Notes under the pieces: generated by a model
Told to the model about the DNA's origin: nothing
Seen by the model: the letters and a program-made list of their open reading frames with translations, nothing else
The model's database searches: none
Program-made: the position numbers and the translations under genes
Assembly (NCBI GenBank): GCA_013076295.1
Contig: RQOL01000828.1
Location: 1,488,001-1,552,000, forward strand
DNA: 64,000 nucleotides
Direction: 5' to 3'
From: Sanderia malayensis
Lineage: Eukaryota; Cnidaria; Scyphozoa; Semaeostomeae; Pelagiidae
Part shown: positions 49,301 through 59,701 of the stretch, in pieces
Layout: each line of letters opens with the position of its first letter
How positions within the stretch are numbered: position 1 is the first letter of the stretch

Positions 49301-52300
49301 TCTGCTTCGGCGCCTTTTTCTGGCAGATCAGTATGTCCACGAGGAATACCCTTTGGAGTGTCTAAAAGAAGAAAAAAGAGGTAAAATCTCTAGCAAGCCT
49401 CGCTCTATAAATTAGCACCCGGTTCAAAACGAGATTTGAATTAAGTCCTTCCTTTGTCCTTGAAATTCTGAATGACAATGAAACTGTAAATAATTAAACC
49501 ATAAAATTTTATTAAAGTTACTTTGCAATTATTTTGCATAAACATTTCTGTGAAGTTTATTTGAGAGCTTAATTAAACCATCCTCTCTATTAAACTCCCT
49601 TGCTATTCAGCCCCCTCTCTGTTAAACCCCTCTCTCTATTAAACCCCCCCTCTCTATTCAGCCCCCTCTAGAACCTCAAAAATTAGCGGCCAGCACAAAA
49701 TAAACGGTAATAATAGTAGATAAACGAATCCTTGAAACACCTTTGAAGTAGTTTATAAGCATAAGAAACTCCATTCGTGTTACCTGCTCTGATGAATCTC
49801 GGGATGAAGTGGAAATGCTGGCAACATCCATGATCTAAATCGAAAATGAGCAAAATTTAAGAAAATTCAAAACCGGGGTAAAAACCAACGTTAATACAAA
49901 ATATAACGAAAGCAAGTTGTACCTTGGATTTTCCAGTCGTAAATTTCTAAAAGCTCTTCGAAAACGTACTTCTGGAAGAGGTCGAGATCCTTGATGCAAA
50001 AATTCTGAGTGTAAAAAAATGGATAAAATGAAGAAAATTAATGCGATAAAAAGTTAATGCAGATTATGGGATTGTCAGTTCGAATTTCAGCTGCATCTGA
50101 ATGTCCTTCTTACATAAACAGAACTAAACCTGAATGGAAGCATTGACTGTTTGACACAGCTTCTTCATGCAACTTTTAAGCCATACAAATTATTCCCATT
50201 CAGGCTTTGCTAAAACATTAGGAGGGAACACTTGGGGTAATTTGAAATATGACAATATGACTCACTGCTGGGGTTGTTACTGATTCGTGGCAAACTGTGT
50301 ATTCTCGATGGTAATGAACAAATGTACATGGAGGAATCTGCAAAGAATAAATAAATAAAAATGTATAAAGTTGGCTTACATTCTTCTTGAAACTCTCCAG
50401 GAGCATAATTGCAAAATATAATTTATAAGTGGAGGCTTATTTGAGGGGAAGGCTTATTTTGAATATCGGCATTTTCCTCAATGGTTGACATGAAAAAGGA
50501 GATAATTTTATTTCTTAATTTTACTGCAATAAGCTATCATCATAGAAAAGTTTAAACCACCAACTTTGATTGTAATTTAGAAAAATAAATTTCCCTACCT
50601 GTTCCAAAGGGTAATGTGAAAGCAGGAAGAAGCCATCAAAATTGTACAAATGACCAGCATGTTTGATGACAGTAGGGTTCTTTGCCTAAAAAGAAATAGA
50701 ACAATAGTATTGATGATTTTTAAGCAACAAAGACTTGATCAACCAAAAATTGAGTATCAAACTTAATACAGTTGACATCCATTATTTTGAATGCCTGCCT
50801 TTTCAAAACATTTACTTTATCAATTAAATTTCCTTCTCCCCTTGTTTTGGCATAGCATAGTTAAGACGCCTGTCATTGCTCACATTCGCAATCTCAAACA
50901 AATTTCAATTTCCCTTGAGTGTTTGAATAGAAGATGTCAAATGTAAAATAGTGCCTTTGGGAAAAGACTGAGAAATAGCTTCAATTACATGGCAGTCTAT
51001 GTGGCTTAAGATTAAACCATTAACACAGCAATTTTGTAGTGCTGAATTTGATAGTACATTTGTGGGGCTTCATCTATTACCAAAAACTTTGAGCTGATAG
51101 ATTAAATAAAGTAAACAAATTGGCTGCTCAAACACCTTCAAGGGTCTACAGATACAGAGGAAATTAGCTAGACCTACCATGAAGTTTATTGTTGGAGAGA
51201 TAGAAAGACGATAGCACCATAATTTATCAGCATTATTGGTTCCAGGGCAACATTTTGGTATATCCTGTGGTAATTGCAAAATTAATCCGAAATCAATGAA
51301 AGCATGGAGAGTTGTAGAATGTACAGAGCAGGGACAATATCGCAAACTCCACACAATGAAAGAGGGAAGTCGCAGGATGACAAATTAAATTGACTGAGCA
51401 GGCTGAAAAACGTCACCTTCTCTCCTTGGAATACTCCATGTATAGCCCACTGATCGACATTTGTGTGGCTGCATGAACAGTTAGGAGCTTCCTAAAAAAT
51501 ATTCCAAATGCAAAGATATAAAAAAGCAGCATAACTTTTCACTCAATATAATAATAAAATTGCTGGGAATCTGTGTGAAATGCAGAGCCATGGCAAAGAT
51601 AATAGTAAGAATGTGAAAGTATTTTGATGAATGTAAAAAAGTGAGCACAAGAAACCTGTATTACTTGCAAGAATACAATATGGTTATAACAAATATAATA
51701 AATGCATTTATAATATTATATTATATTAAATATAATATAATATTATAAATGCAGTCAAACATCAGAAAATGGCTACTACTCAAGTTGAGTTCCTTAATGT
51801 GTTAATTTGTCTCCCCTAATTTTGATTCAACTAGTTTTTGACCAGTCGGCAGAGCATGGCAGATCATGAGGAGATCTCGCGTGCATGAAAAACTTTCCCA
51901 TGTACACCGCATGCACTTGGGTTATTGCTGGTATTTCCGTGTGCATTTTTTATGCTGTTCACTTTTAATTATGCTGTTCACTATTTTCTCGATTCTAAAT
52001 ATGCTTACTGACAGTATTGGACACTTGATTTTGATATCCCAAAATCTAGAAACATGTTTTGGTATGCAAAGCTCAATTATTGGCGTGCAATTCCCCTGGA
52101 CCCCAAATTACCTTGCGTGTGCAAATCAAATGTCATGCACTGCAAACTGGGTTTTTGGGTGTTCAATTCAATTGAAGTTTGACTACAATAATAACCACCA
52201 TTATACTTAGCATACCCTTTGTCTGACATTGAATGGTAAATCATCTGGTGACAGCTCTTTTATTGAGATGTTTGGTTTTTCTCTATCTGTTCTTCTGCTC

Positions 52301-54635
52301 CTTCTTGCTGTGTCTAATATCTCACCTTCTGACAGACTGGTCAATTCTTGCAAAAAATCTTGAAAGGTTATGTTGGATTGCAAACCTTCACTTTTTGAAG
52401 ACCCATCTTTCACAGCTTCATACTACAAAAATAATGATAAATACAACCATTTATAAAGGTGAATACCATGAATCCTCGAATAAATGTGATAGCATTGGTG
52501 ATAGGAAAAAGTTCCTTCAACGTATCCCTGCCTACCTAACCTATACCATATAAACAAACCCAAAACTCAAACTCAAAATGTTTTTCAGCATAAAATTGAC
52601 TAATTGCATCATACTAATACTAAAAAATACAGGAATACAGCTTATTAGTTTATTAACAACGTTGTTATATGTAAGGGTGTAATTAAGCAATCCCAGGCTG
52701 ATGGACACGTGGAAAAAACTTTGGGCAAAACAGTTGTTGACAAGAAAAATCTTACCTTTTTCAACCCGAATCTGTGAAATGTATCATTTTCGTGTCGTCT
52801 CAGTATCGTAAGGCCATTTCTAGTGGTCGAATATTTCCTTAAATGCAAAAAATTATCTTTGAAGAGGAATAGTTTCAACTGTATTGGCTCGGAGCGCCAG
52901 AAAATGGAGAAGCCAGAAAATAGAGAAATTGAGGCTCCCAGAAAATGGAGAAATCTTTGTTTTCTTGCTTGTTTGTTGTTTATTACCTTCCAGAAACACT
53001 TCTAAGACGTCGGGAATGCTGTTTTGCAGGTTTTTGCCAAGTTTAAACAAATTAGCAACAATATAAGTTAATGTTTTAGTGCATTTTCAAACCTCACAGT
53101 GCTGCGCAAACACTTAGGCCACTTTTTTTTCATTGCAACAACAAAATTTCGTGACTAATTGAATGACAAGGGAAGACGGGGGTGCAATTTGCATTGAAAT
53201 TATCGTGAAGTATCAACCTTGCAGAACTATGGATAATAACATTAGTTAGTTGTTATAATGTCACCTTAATAATAAATACAGCAAGGAAAATCATCAATTA
53301 CTATGCTTAAGAATGACGATTGTTCACATCATGCGAAGTATCTTTAATATCGCACAATAAAGATTACGCACGATCAACTGCAGGTTACTTTTACAAGTAT
53401 ACCTGACATTTGCATAAGGTGGATATTTTCCTTGCCAGTTTTAAATATTTGCTCAATGACACCTATTTGCTCAGAATATGAGCACATTTGCAATTTTCTC
53501 TACATATGCAATTTTTTCTCAAATGTGCAGCTCATTATTAAATAATTATTTGCGGAAGTAAATCTACTAAATAAAGATGAAAACAGAATAAGAAGAAGAG
53601 TATGAAAACTTATCACTAAAAACGAATTATAAAATTAATTATAAGAATCTAACTGTAATTACTAGAAAAACTGTACTAGGACCCCTAGTACAAAGTAGAT
53701 TCTTACATATACAATTGCAAGGCAGGGCATTTGTCACAACAATCTAAGAATCTGGGTAAATTTTAAAAATTTTAATGCTCAGAAAAAAGTCTATGTATAG
53801 GAAATAAAAATTCCGAATTGGGACACTTCCTAAAATTAACTGTTCTCACGTGACAGTGACGTAATGAATCAACCATTTCAAACTTCAAATCCAAGTACAT
53901 TTTTAGATTACTCTTTAATAGTTACGTCAACTTCATAAAGGAACCATAACCTAAAAACGTACGGTTCCAAAGTTATAGGTCTTTAAAATTGCAAAAAATC
54001 AAGGGGTTGTGGGAAATTCTCTGTCTATTAAGTGTCCTAGCACAGTTTTTTTAAGGTGACATTTTTAAGGTGACATTTTTGCTGTATTTATTATTAAGGT
54101 GACATTATAACAACTAACTAATGTTATTATCCATAGTTCTGCAAGGTTGATACTTCACGATAATTTCAATGCAAATTGCACCCCCGTCTTCCCTTGTCAT
54201 TCAATTTGCAATGAAAAAAAAGTGGCCTAAGTGTTTGCGCAGCACTGTGAGGTTTGAAAATGCACTAAAACATTAACTTATATTGTTGCTAATTTGTTTA
54301 AACTTGGCAGAAACCTGCAAAACAGCATTCCCGACGTCTTAGAAGTGTTTCTGGAAGGTAATAAACAACAAACAAGCAAGAAAACAAAGATTTCTCCATT
54401 TTCTGGGAGCCTCAATTTCTCTATTTTCTGGCTTCTCCATTTTCTGGCGCTCCGAGCCAACCCCACTCAATAGTTTTGAGTTAGGCTGGGTGACGTACTG
54501 AAGGAGGAAGGCATCTGATTTGATAAGCATCCCGGAAAATTTAAATAAGTAGACTAATATATACCTTGGGTAGTTTCCTTTCTCGTGCGAAGTTCTTCTT
54601 TTCTTTCTCGAATACTGACCTCTCTTTTCAGACAT
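40371..54635 (-). CDS. DROSHA: DROSHA, nuclear RNase III of the Microprocessor, about 36 exons
   Basis: DROSHA cuts primary microRNAs in the nucleus with its partner DGCR8/Pasha. Minus-strand exons, 5' to 3': 54565-54635, 52756-52837, 52216-52422, 51417-51491, 51178-51264, 50599-50685, 50266-50337, 49923-50004, 49784-49834, 49150-49361, 48859-48942, 48675-48746, 48181-48245, 47986-48039, about 47715-47741, 47063-47141, 46425-46532, 46065-46200, 45676-45736, 45418-45477, 45005-45104, 44866-44903, 44307-44368, 44151-44221, 44025-44069, 43821-43874, 43581-43684, 43270-43375, 43069-43161, 42627-42675, 42040-42122, 41735-41820, 41147-41190, 41009-41057, 40845-40891, 40371-40516. About 982 residues result. 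The central domain has NCSCSH and ENNADKLWCYRLS-like zinc/platform parts (CCPGTNNADKLWCY). RIIIDa: NECLEFLGDAV and GNCVEAIL. RIIIDb: NQRLEFFGDSI and LADTFEAF. A dsRBD follows (KFRVGVYFRDERMGTGTG, KAHMAAAEDAL). All catalytic acids expected are present. The protein lacks the long Pro/Arg-Ser N terminus of vertebrates (human 1374). The junction near 47.1-47.7 kb is unresolved. Confidence 0.93.
40593..40819. repeat. (GTAAACAAA)n microsatellite in last DROSHA intron
   Basis: About 16 near-perfect 9-base units are followed by about nine degenerate ones. The unit equals the forkhead-factor consensus (GTAAACA). On the DROSHA strand it reads (TTTGTTTAC)n, a pyrimidine-rich tract between the last two exons. 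Leu- or Phe/Thr-repeat open frames here are artefacts of the repeat. Confidence 0.9.
46265..46345 (-). repeat. Dispersed AAACAATAG repeat, copy 4 (DROSHA intron)
   Basis: On the minus strand: AAGAACCTCGGAGCTTATAT, TTTTGCTCAAAACAATAAAT and GCCTATTGTGTTTAAACAAT. Matches the 38.6- and 40.2-kb copies in order. Confidence 0.55.
47256..47530. repeat. 13-bp purine-rich minisatellite in DROSHA intron
   Basis: About 21 copies of GAGAAACACGAAG / GAGAAACACGAAA. The DROSHA strand is a long pyrimidine tract (CTTCGTGTTTCTC). It sits between the two DROSHA exons whose reading-frame junction does not close. Open frames rich in Lys/Glu/Arg or Ser/Phe/Val are repeat artefacts. Confidence 0.9.
48274..48460. 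mobile_element. Short inverted-repeat element (TTCGAATTA family)
   Basis: The left end TATAGTCAACTCTGTCTAAT and the complement of the right end (TACAGTCAAATCTGCATAGT) are imperfect inverted repeats. TTCGAATTA/TTCGAAC motifs recur within. It has no coding capacity. The short open frame at 48251-48502 is a by-product. Located in a DROSHA intron. Confidence 0.6.
49577..49690. repeat. C-rich (CTCTCTATTAAACCCC)n repeat remnant
   Basis: Four to five imperfect units of CCTCTCTATTAAACCCC or CTATTCAGCCCCCTCT. It resembles the C-rich interiors of the 12.46- and 36.31-kb elements. Similar scraps lie near 45.88, 50.44, 58.18 and 58.38 kb. Confidence 0.55.
51703..51753. repeat. 51-nt perfect AT-rich palindrome in DROSHA intron 3
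   Basis: The 25-base arms (TGCATTTATAATATTATATT...) are exact reverse complements around one central A. It can extrude a cruciform or fold as a hairpin in RNA. Confidence 0.9.
52876..54468. mobile_element. Inverted-repeat transposon copy 2 (1593 bp, 8-bp target duplication)
   Basis: The same family as 20271-21075, in opposite orientation: the CAACTGTA end is left and the GAGTGGGG end right. It is flanked by an exact AATAGTTT duplication (52868-52875, 54469-54476). Arms of about 400 bp bracket about 750 bp of interior (roughly 53300-54060) that copy 1 lacks. The interior has no long open frame. It lies in DROSHA intron 1, with its left end 38 bases before the exon 2 acceptor. Confidence 0.9.
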
Positions 54636-55751
54636 ATTTCCAAAGCACCAGCCATGGATGCATAAATAAACGACTGTCCATTAGGCTTACATTAGGTTAG
54701 GCCCTCCTGAAATGATAAAAACTCTTTTCTTTGGGGAAGAAGAGGAAGAAAGTCGGAGCGGAGCACGTGATCTCCAAAGAGGACTGGATTGAGAATTCCC
54801 GATAACGATTCTAACGATTCTAATGGGCATGCAAAAAGGGGTGCGTGTTTCGGCTTTGACAAATTTTATTTCATGACCTGGCAGCCCTGGTGTGTCCCCA
54901 GAAGCAAATTTCTTCTCTGTTTTGCAGAATCTCGTTTTGAAAAAATATTCCAACAGCAAGATACTCACAAGCTCGACTGTGCTGTGAAAGAAATCATGCC
55001 TTTGAACTGGTAAAAACATTGCCACCAGCGACTTCAATTTTATTCGCAAATATTGCTTTTAATTATATGCGCACGCGCTTTTATCTGAATCCACATTTTT
55101 TGTACCTAGCAAAGTATATTTGCAAAAAGGCATGCAAAATGAGGTACGCTCGTCTTAAAATGAGGCATGCAAAAAGACGCATTCAAGCGCAGTTTCAATA
55201 GATTTAATTGGCCCTGGGAAGCTTCAGAAATGCCCTTTGATTTGACAATTTGTCAACGGTGAACTTTGCCCTTTGTTGTTGTTGATTTCTATCCCACTGC
55301 ATGTTTGTTCAAGGATATGCATAAATTGAATTTAACAAATGCGATTTGTGTTCCGCATTTTGGCACAATGTCCATCTCTGCTCTTTCATTGTTTTCTCTC
55401 TTGGCTGGATCAACACGTTTTGTTCACAATCCAAATTCAGGCTGACGGACCTGCCACTCCCACTTTACTTCACTTCACTTCCATAGTTCCATATCACATT
55501 CACACCGTCGAGTCTGGAGTGCAGCAAAGCAAAGCTCTGCCCTTAATTCAGTGATTAACCTGGTAACTAAATCATATTCTAATGATGTATAATTTTCTTC
55601 TTTTTTTAATTAGCGAGGGGAGACTCTTGCTTTTCTGTAGCTCAATTGTTCAAGAAGTATAAAAGCTGATGTGCAATGCAAATAAAACGCCTTGTTTTGA
55701 CATCATCTCTATCTTCTTTGCATTTCAGGTTATATATACAAGCTCAGCAAT
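54636..55751. promoter_or_regulatory. Divergent DROSHA-CRYZ intergenic region
   Basis: The 1.1 kb between the two start codons must hold both promoters. On the CRYZ side there is TATAAAA at 55658-55664 and an octamer ATGCAAAT at 55676-55683, then the ATG at 55752. An E-box GCACGTGA lies at 54763-54770. Short open frames here have no family likeness. Confidence 0.5.
55658..55664 (+). promoter_or_regulatory. Likely TATA box of CRYZ
   Basis: TATAAAA is 94 bases upstream of the CRYZ start codon, leaving room for a transcription start near 55690 and a short leader. A TTTGCATTTCAG just before 55730 could also be a 5'-leader splice acceptor. Confidence 0.45.
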
Positions 55752-58700
55752 ATGAAGGCAATCGTTTTTGAAAAACCTGGCGATGAAAGCGTTTTGAAGG
55801 TGAAAGAAATTGCAAGGCCCGAGCCTTCTGGCGATCAGGTCAAGACTGTTCATATTTCATATTCTTTTCCGATTTTTCTTGTTGTGGGACTAAAATTTTG
55901 CTGAGTCACGCCATGTTCGCTTGCCATGCCAGGCACGTTGCAGTGTGTACACTTAGGTATTAAAAGTATTCGAACGCCTGATGAAAAATGGCGTTTTAAT
56001 TTCTCCACTTCGATAAATTTTTGTGAACACTTTTTGAGGGACCTCTTCGCAGTTTTCTTTTAATATTATTGCAAAACAATATGGTATAGTTTAAATTATG
56101 TTTTCATTTGAAAATTTATGAAATATTGAGTATATTTATGCTAAAGAAATTCACTATTGAAACCCGTTTGGTAGTCTTACATTGTTATGTAAATTTTCTT
56201 GCTCAGGCCTAGGGCCACTTCTAGACGCCATTTTTATCAGGCGTTCGAATACTTTTAATACCTAAGTGTACATATGAAAGTGAATTGCGAGCTGCACACG
56301 GTCCGACAGACAGATAGTGTCTTTTTAATATCACAAATTAGTGGTGCATAAAACTTGTACACAAAACATGTTGATTATTTGATGCATATGTTGATTTTCT
56401 GCAAAGTTTTTATTCAGTTTGACCTATGGTTTGACTTTGAAAATGAAGCTTTTTGTTCCTGCATGGTTGATTGATTTTTAATACCTCAACCCAACTGCGT
56501 TGTGCACATTTTTTAAAAAAAATTTTTCCAAAGTAGTATTCAAACATTCTTAACAACTTCCCAATTTCAGTACGAAAACGTTCTCAACATAATTAAATTA
56601 CTTTTCCTGCTGTTTGCAGGTGTTGGTCAAGATCCATGTAGTTGGGGTAAACCCTGTTGAAACTATATACCGATCTGGATTAATGGGGCAAATGAAAAGC
56701 CCCTATCATATCTTAGGATGTGATGCAGGTGGGGTTGTGGAAAGTGTTGGGCCAGATGTAACAAAATTTAAGGTACGTTGAAAGGATACCAAACCTCATT
56801 TTTTGTAAAGATGTTTTCACATAGATGTATTTTTCCTAATGATTGTGTTATTGAATTTATAGAAAGGAGACAGAGTCTGGACATTTTACCGAGAAAACAG
56901 TGGTCTTGGAACTTATGCAGAGTTCTGTGCAATACCAGAGATTTATGTATTTCCACTGCCTGCTAACTCATCGTTTAAAGATGCTGCAGCACTTGGCGTA
57001 CCTTATATGACTGCTGCAGATTCACTGTTCAATGCGTAAGTTGCTTGCCTTTTTAGGACCTGTTTTGACCAAATTGTAATACTAAAAGTTCCTTGATTTT
57101 AGCTTGACATTTATTGACCAAGGGTAGCATAAAAAGCCTTTGAAAGTTGAATGTTGAGTAAGTCTCAAAGAAGGCAAGAAAGAATTTTAATTAGAAAGTA
57201 CAATGTGTGATTTACCTGTAAATGGTTAGCACTTGTGTCATTTTCAGTGATATCACAGTGACAAAACTATTGAGTTTTTAAACGTTTTTTAATTTTTGAA
57301 CCCTCTAGATGTATAAAAGGATTCTTTATAAAATATGTGTGTTTGTTATGTTCAGCACAAGTTGTATTAGGGAACAGTAAAGTCATGAAACTATCATTGC
57401 TACTCTGTTAAGTGTTTCAAACTTAGTTTAAGAAAATACCATCTTATGTGCTCTATTTTAGGGCAAGCTCAAAACCCGGTGAAACAGTTCTGGTGCATGG
57501 TGCAAGTGGAGGAGTAAGTGGCTTACAGAAAAGATTATCAATTGATTTCATGTTTGGCAATGCATAATTTGTAGAGTTGGAAAGGCTGCAAACAAACACA
57601 GACACAATACTTTGAACCTGTTTGAGCAAGAACTATTTGTTGTATTTTGCTTATATTATTAATTGTTAGGTTGGTTTACCTGCCGTCCAGTTTGCAAGGA
57701 ATTATGGAATGACAGTCATAGGAACAGCATCTACTGAAGAGGGTCTGAAGTTGGTTAGAGAATCTGGTGCACATTATGCTTTGAACCACAGAAGTGATGA
57801 TTATGCTCAGAAAATTGCGGTTTGTTACAATATCTTTTTTAATTATGCACTCTGTTTTGCTCTGAATGAAAAAAGAATCAAGTTGATGAAAACCTATTAT
57901 TTTGGGCTAATGTACAGCGCACAGGCTCTGAACCAATGGTGTAAGGACTGCAGAGGCAATGGGGACAGATGCATGCTTCCTTGCCCTGGGAATAATGACC
58001 ACATCATTTTTTCCTCCTGCAATGTTGTTGAGATTTAGAATGAGAATGAGACTATCTGGACAATCAGATTTCAATTAGATTTCACATCAATTTTACCAAC
58101 ATTCCCCTCTTCTGCCCCTGAGCAAAGGCAGAACACTAACTAGTATAATTTGATCACTGTAAAAGAGTTATGAAGCCCCCTCTCTAATAAACCCTTCTTT
58201 TGAAAACGAAATTTTGAATTAGATTTTGAATTTCTTGAAGGAAATCACAAAGGGAAAAGGTCCAGATGTGATTCTGGAGATGTTGGCAAATGTAAACTTG
58301 CAAAAAGACTTGGATATGATAGCTATGGATGGAAGAATAGTTGTAAGAGCTCATTTTTCATATTGATTGTAGTAGCAACCCCCTTCCCCTCCAAAGCCCC
58401 CTAGTTAAAATGTATTTTTTGTGTAAGCCCTTTTTTAACAATACTAAAAAATTGTTTCGCATCTCAATATCCATTTTCGGTTTTGAGCCCAAAATTATTT
58501 TTGAATTATCCTTTCTTTTTCTATCCTAACTCAAGCTGAAAGAATCCCTTAGTACAGTTGCAATCAAATCAGTGTTTCAAGAACAGTGAGTCTGCTCCAT
58601 TGAACCATTTTAAAGTAACATCTGGTACAATATTCAAGTACAATATTGTACTAGAGGTAGCTAGTACCAGAATTTGAGGTATGCTACACTGATAGTTGTT

Positions 58701-59207
58701 CGTTCATTGATCATGACTTTTGTTTTGCCCATTTATTACCTAGGTGATTGGTAGCAGAGGCAATGTTGAAATATCGCCATTCTCTATCATGATGAAAGCA
58801 GTTTCAATAGTTGGAGTGGTGTTGTTGTTTGCTCCTCAGGTGCGTTGTGTGTTCATTATCTCTTCTTTCTACTAAATTATCAATCTATTTTTTAAGTGCT
58901 CCATACTCTTAAAAAAGTTTCCCACAACTTTTTTTAAATTTCCCTACAACATTGCATAGCATTTATCATGCTTCTGCAACCTCCTTAAGATTCAGTATTG
59001 TCGATTTCCTATGAACAAGAGCATTTTTCACTTTTGTTTATTCAGGAACGTGTTCAAAGACATGCAGCTCGCATTAATGCCGGGCTTGAACAAGGCTGGC
59101 TGAAACCCGTTGTTGGCAAAGAATACACCATGCAGCAAGCACCAGAGGCCCACAGAGAGCAAATGCAAGGCAAAGCAAAAGGAAAAATCACCATAAATAT
59201 CTGCTGA
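55752..59207 (+). CDS. CRYZ: Zeta-crystallin / NADPH:quinone oxidoreductase, eight exons
   Basis: CRYZ is a cytosolic, zinc-free medium-chain reductase that transfers one electron from NADPH to quinones; vertebrate members also bind AU-rich RNA. Exons: 55752-55838, 56620-56772, 56863-57035, 57462-57513, 57670-57819, 58241-58342, 58744-58839, 59046-59207. Phases close to 324 residues, against 329 in human. The N-terminal GroES-like domain has MKAIVFEKPGDESVL, VNPVETIYRSG and LGCDAGGVVESVG. The NADPH-binding motif is HGASGGVG (residues 150-157). The C terminus has EYTMQQAPEAH and GKAKGKITI. No zinc-ligand cysteine/histidine set is present, as expected for the quinone reductase branch. Confidence 0.95.
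55950..56268. mobile_element. 319-bp Tc1/mariner-type MITE in CRYZ intron 1
   Basis: The inverted ends are CACTTAGGTATTAAAAGTAT and its exact complement, continuing through TCGAACGCCTGATGAAAAAT. TA dinucleotides flank both ends (55948-55949, 56269-56270), the signature of Tc1/mariner insertion. The interior is AT-rich and non-coding. Confidence 0.85.
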
Positions 59208-59701
59208 GTAGAAACATTTGCTTTCGCAAAGGACTTCTTTTGTATTGATTTGAACCTCTTGATTTGCTGTCAGCTGCTCCAATCTTTCTAATCTGGAATT
59301 GATCTCGATTTATCCTGGTTTATCTTCGATTGTCGTTATTTTTACAGAGCTTCAATTAGATTTTAACAGATAAAGAAACATGTCATTTAAAACCCAGCAC
59401 CATCTCTTAGGATATTATAGAACAAATAACAACGACAAGAAAAGAATGCCTGTTCTTATCTATGATGGCTCTCCCCCCTCTCTCTCTCAACCGCCCCCCT
59501 CTCTTCTCCTCTCCCTCCCCTCGAACGGGAAGTCTGACCCCTATGAACACGGCATATCGTTTAAGATTACGTAATCTGTTACATGCTTTCAAGATTAAAT
59601 ATATAAGCTTAAATAACAAGTAGTTGTTGACGCTCCCTTGAACGCGGGTCCTTCTAGTCACGTACAAAGTCTTATGGAATTAGTACGTTCGCGACTGAAG
59701 A
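59208..59701. other. Convergent space between CRYZ and the bZIP gene
   Basis: Contains both 3' untranslated regions and a polypyrimidine tract of CT/CCC repeats at 59466-59521. No gene is visible. Confidence 0.6.

Noticed and set aside
59407..59667. Arg/Glu/Gly-rich minus-strand open frame
   Set aside because: It is the translation of the CT/CCC tract between CRYZ and the bZIP gene.
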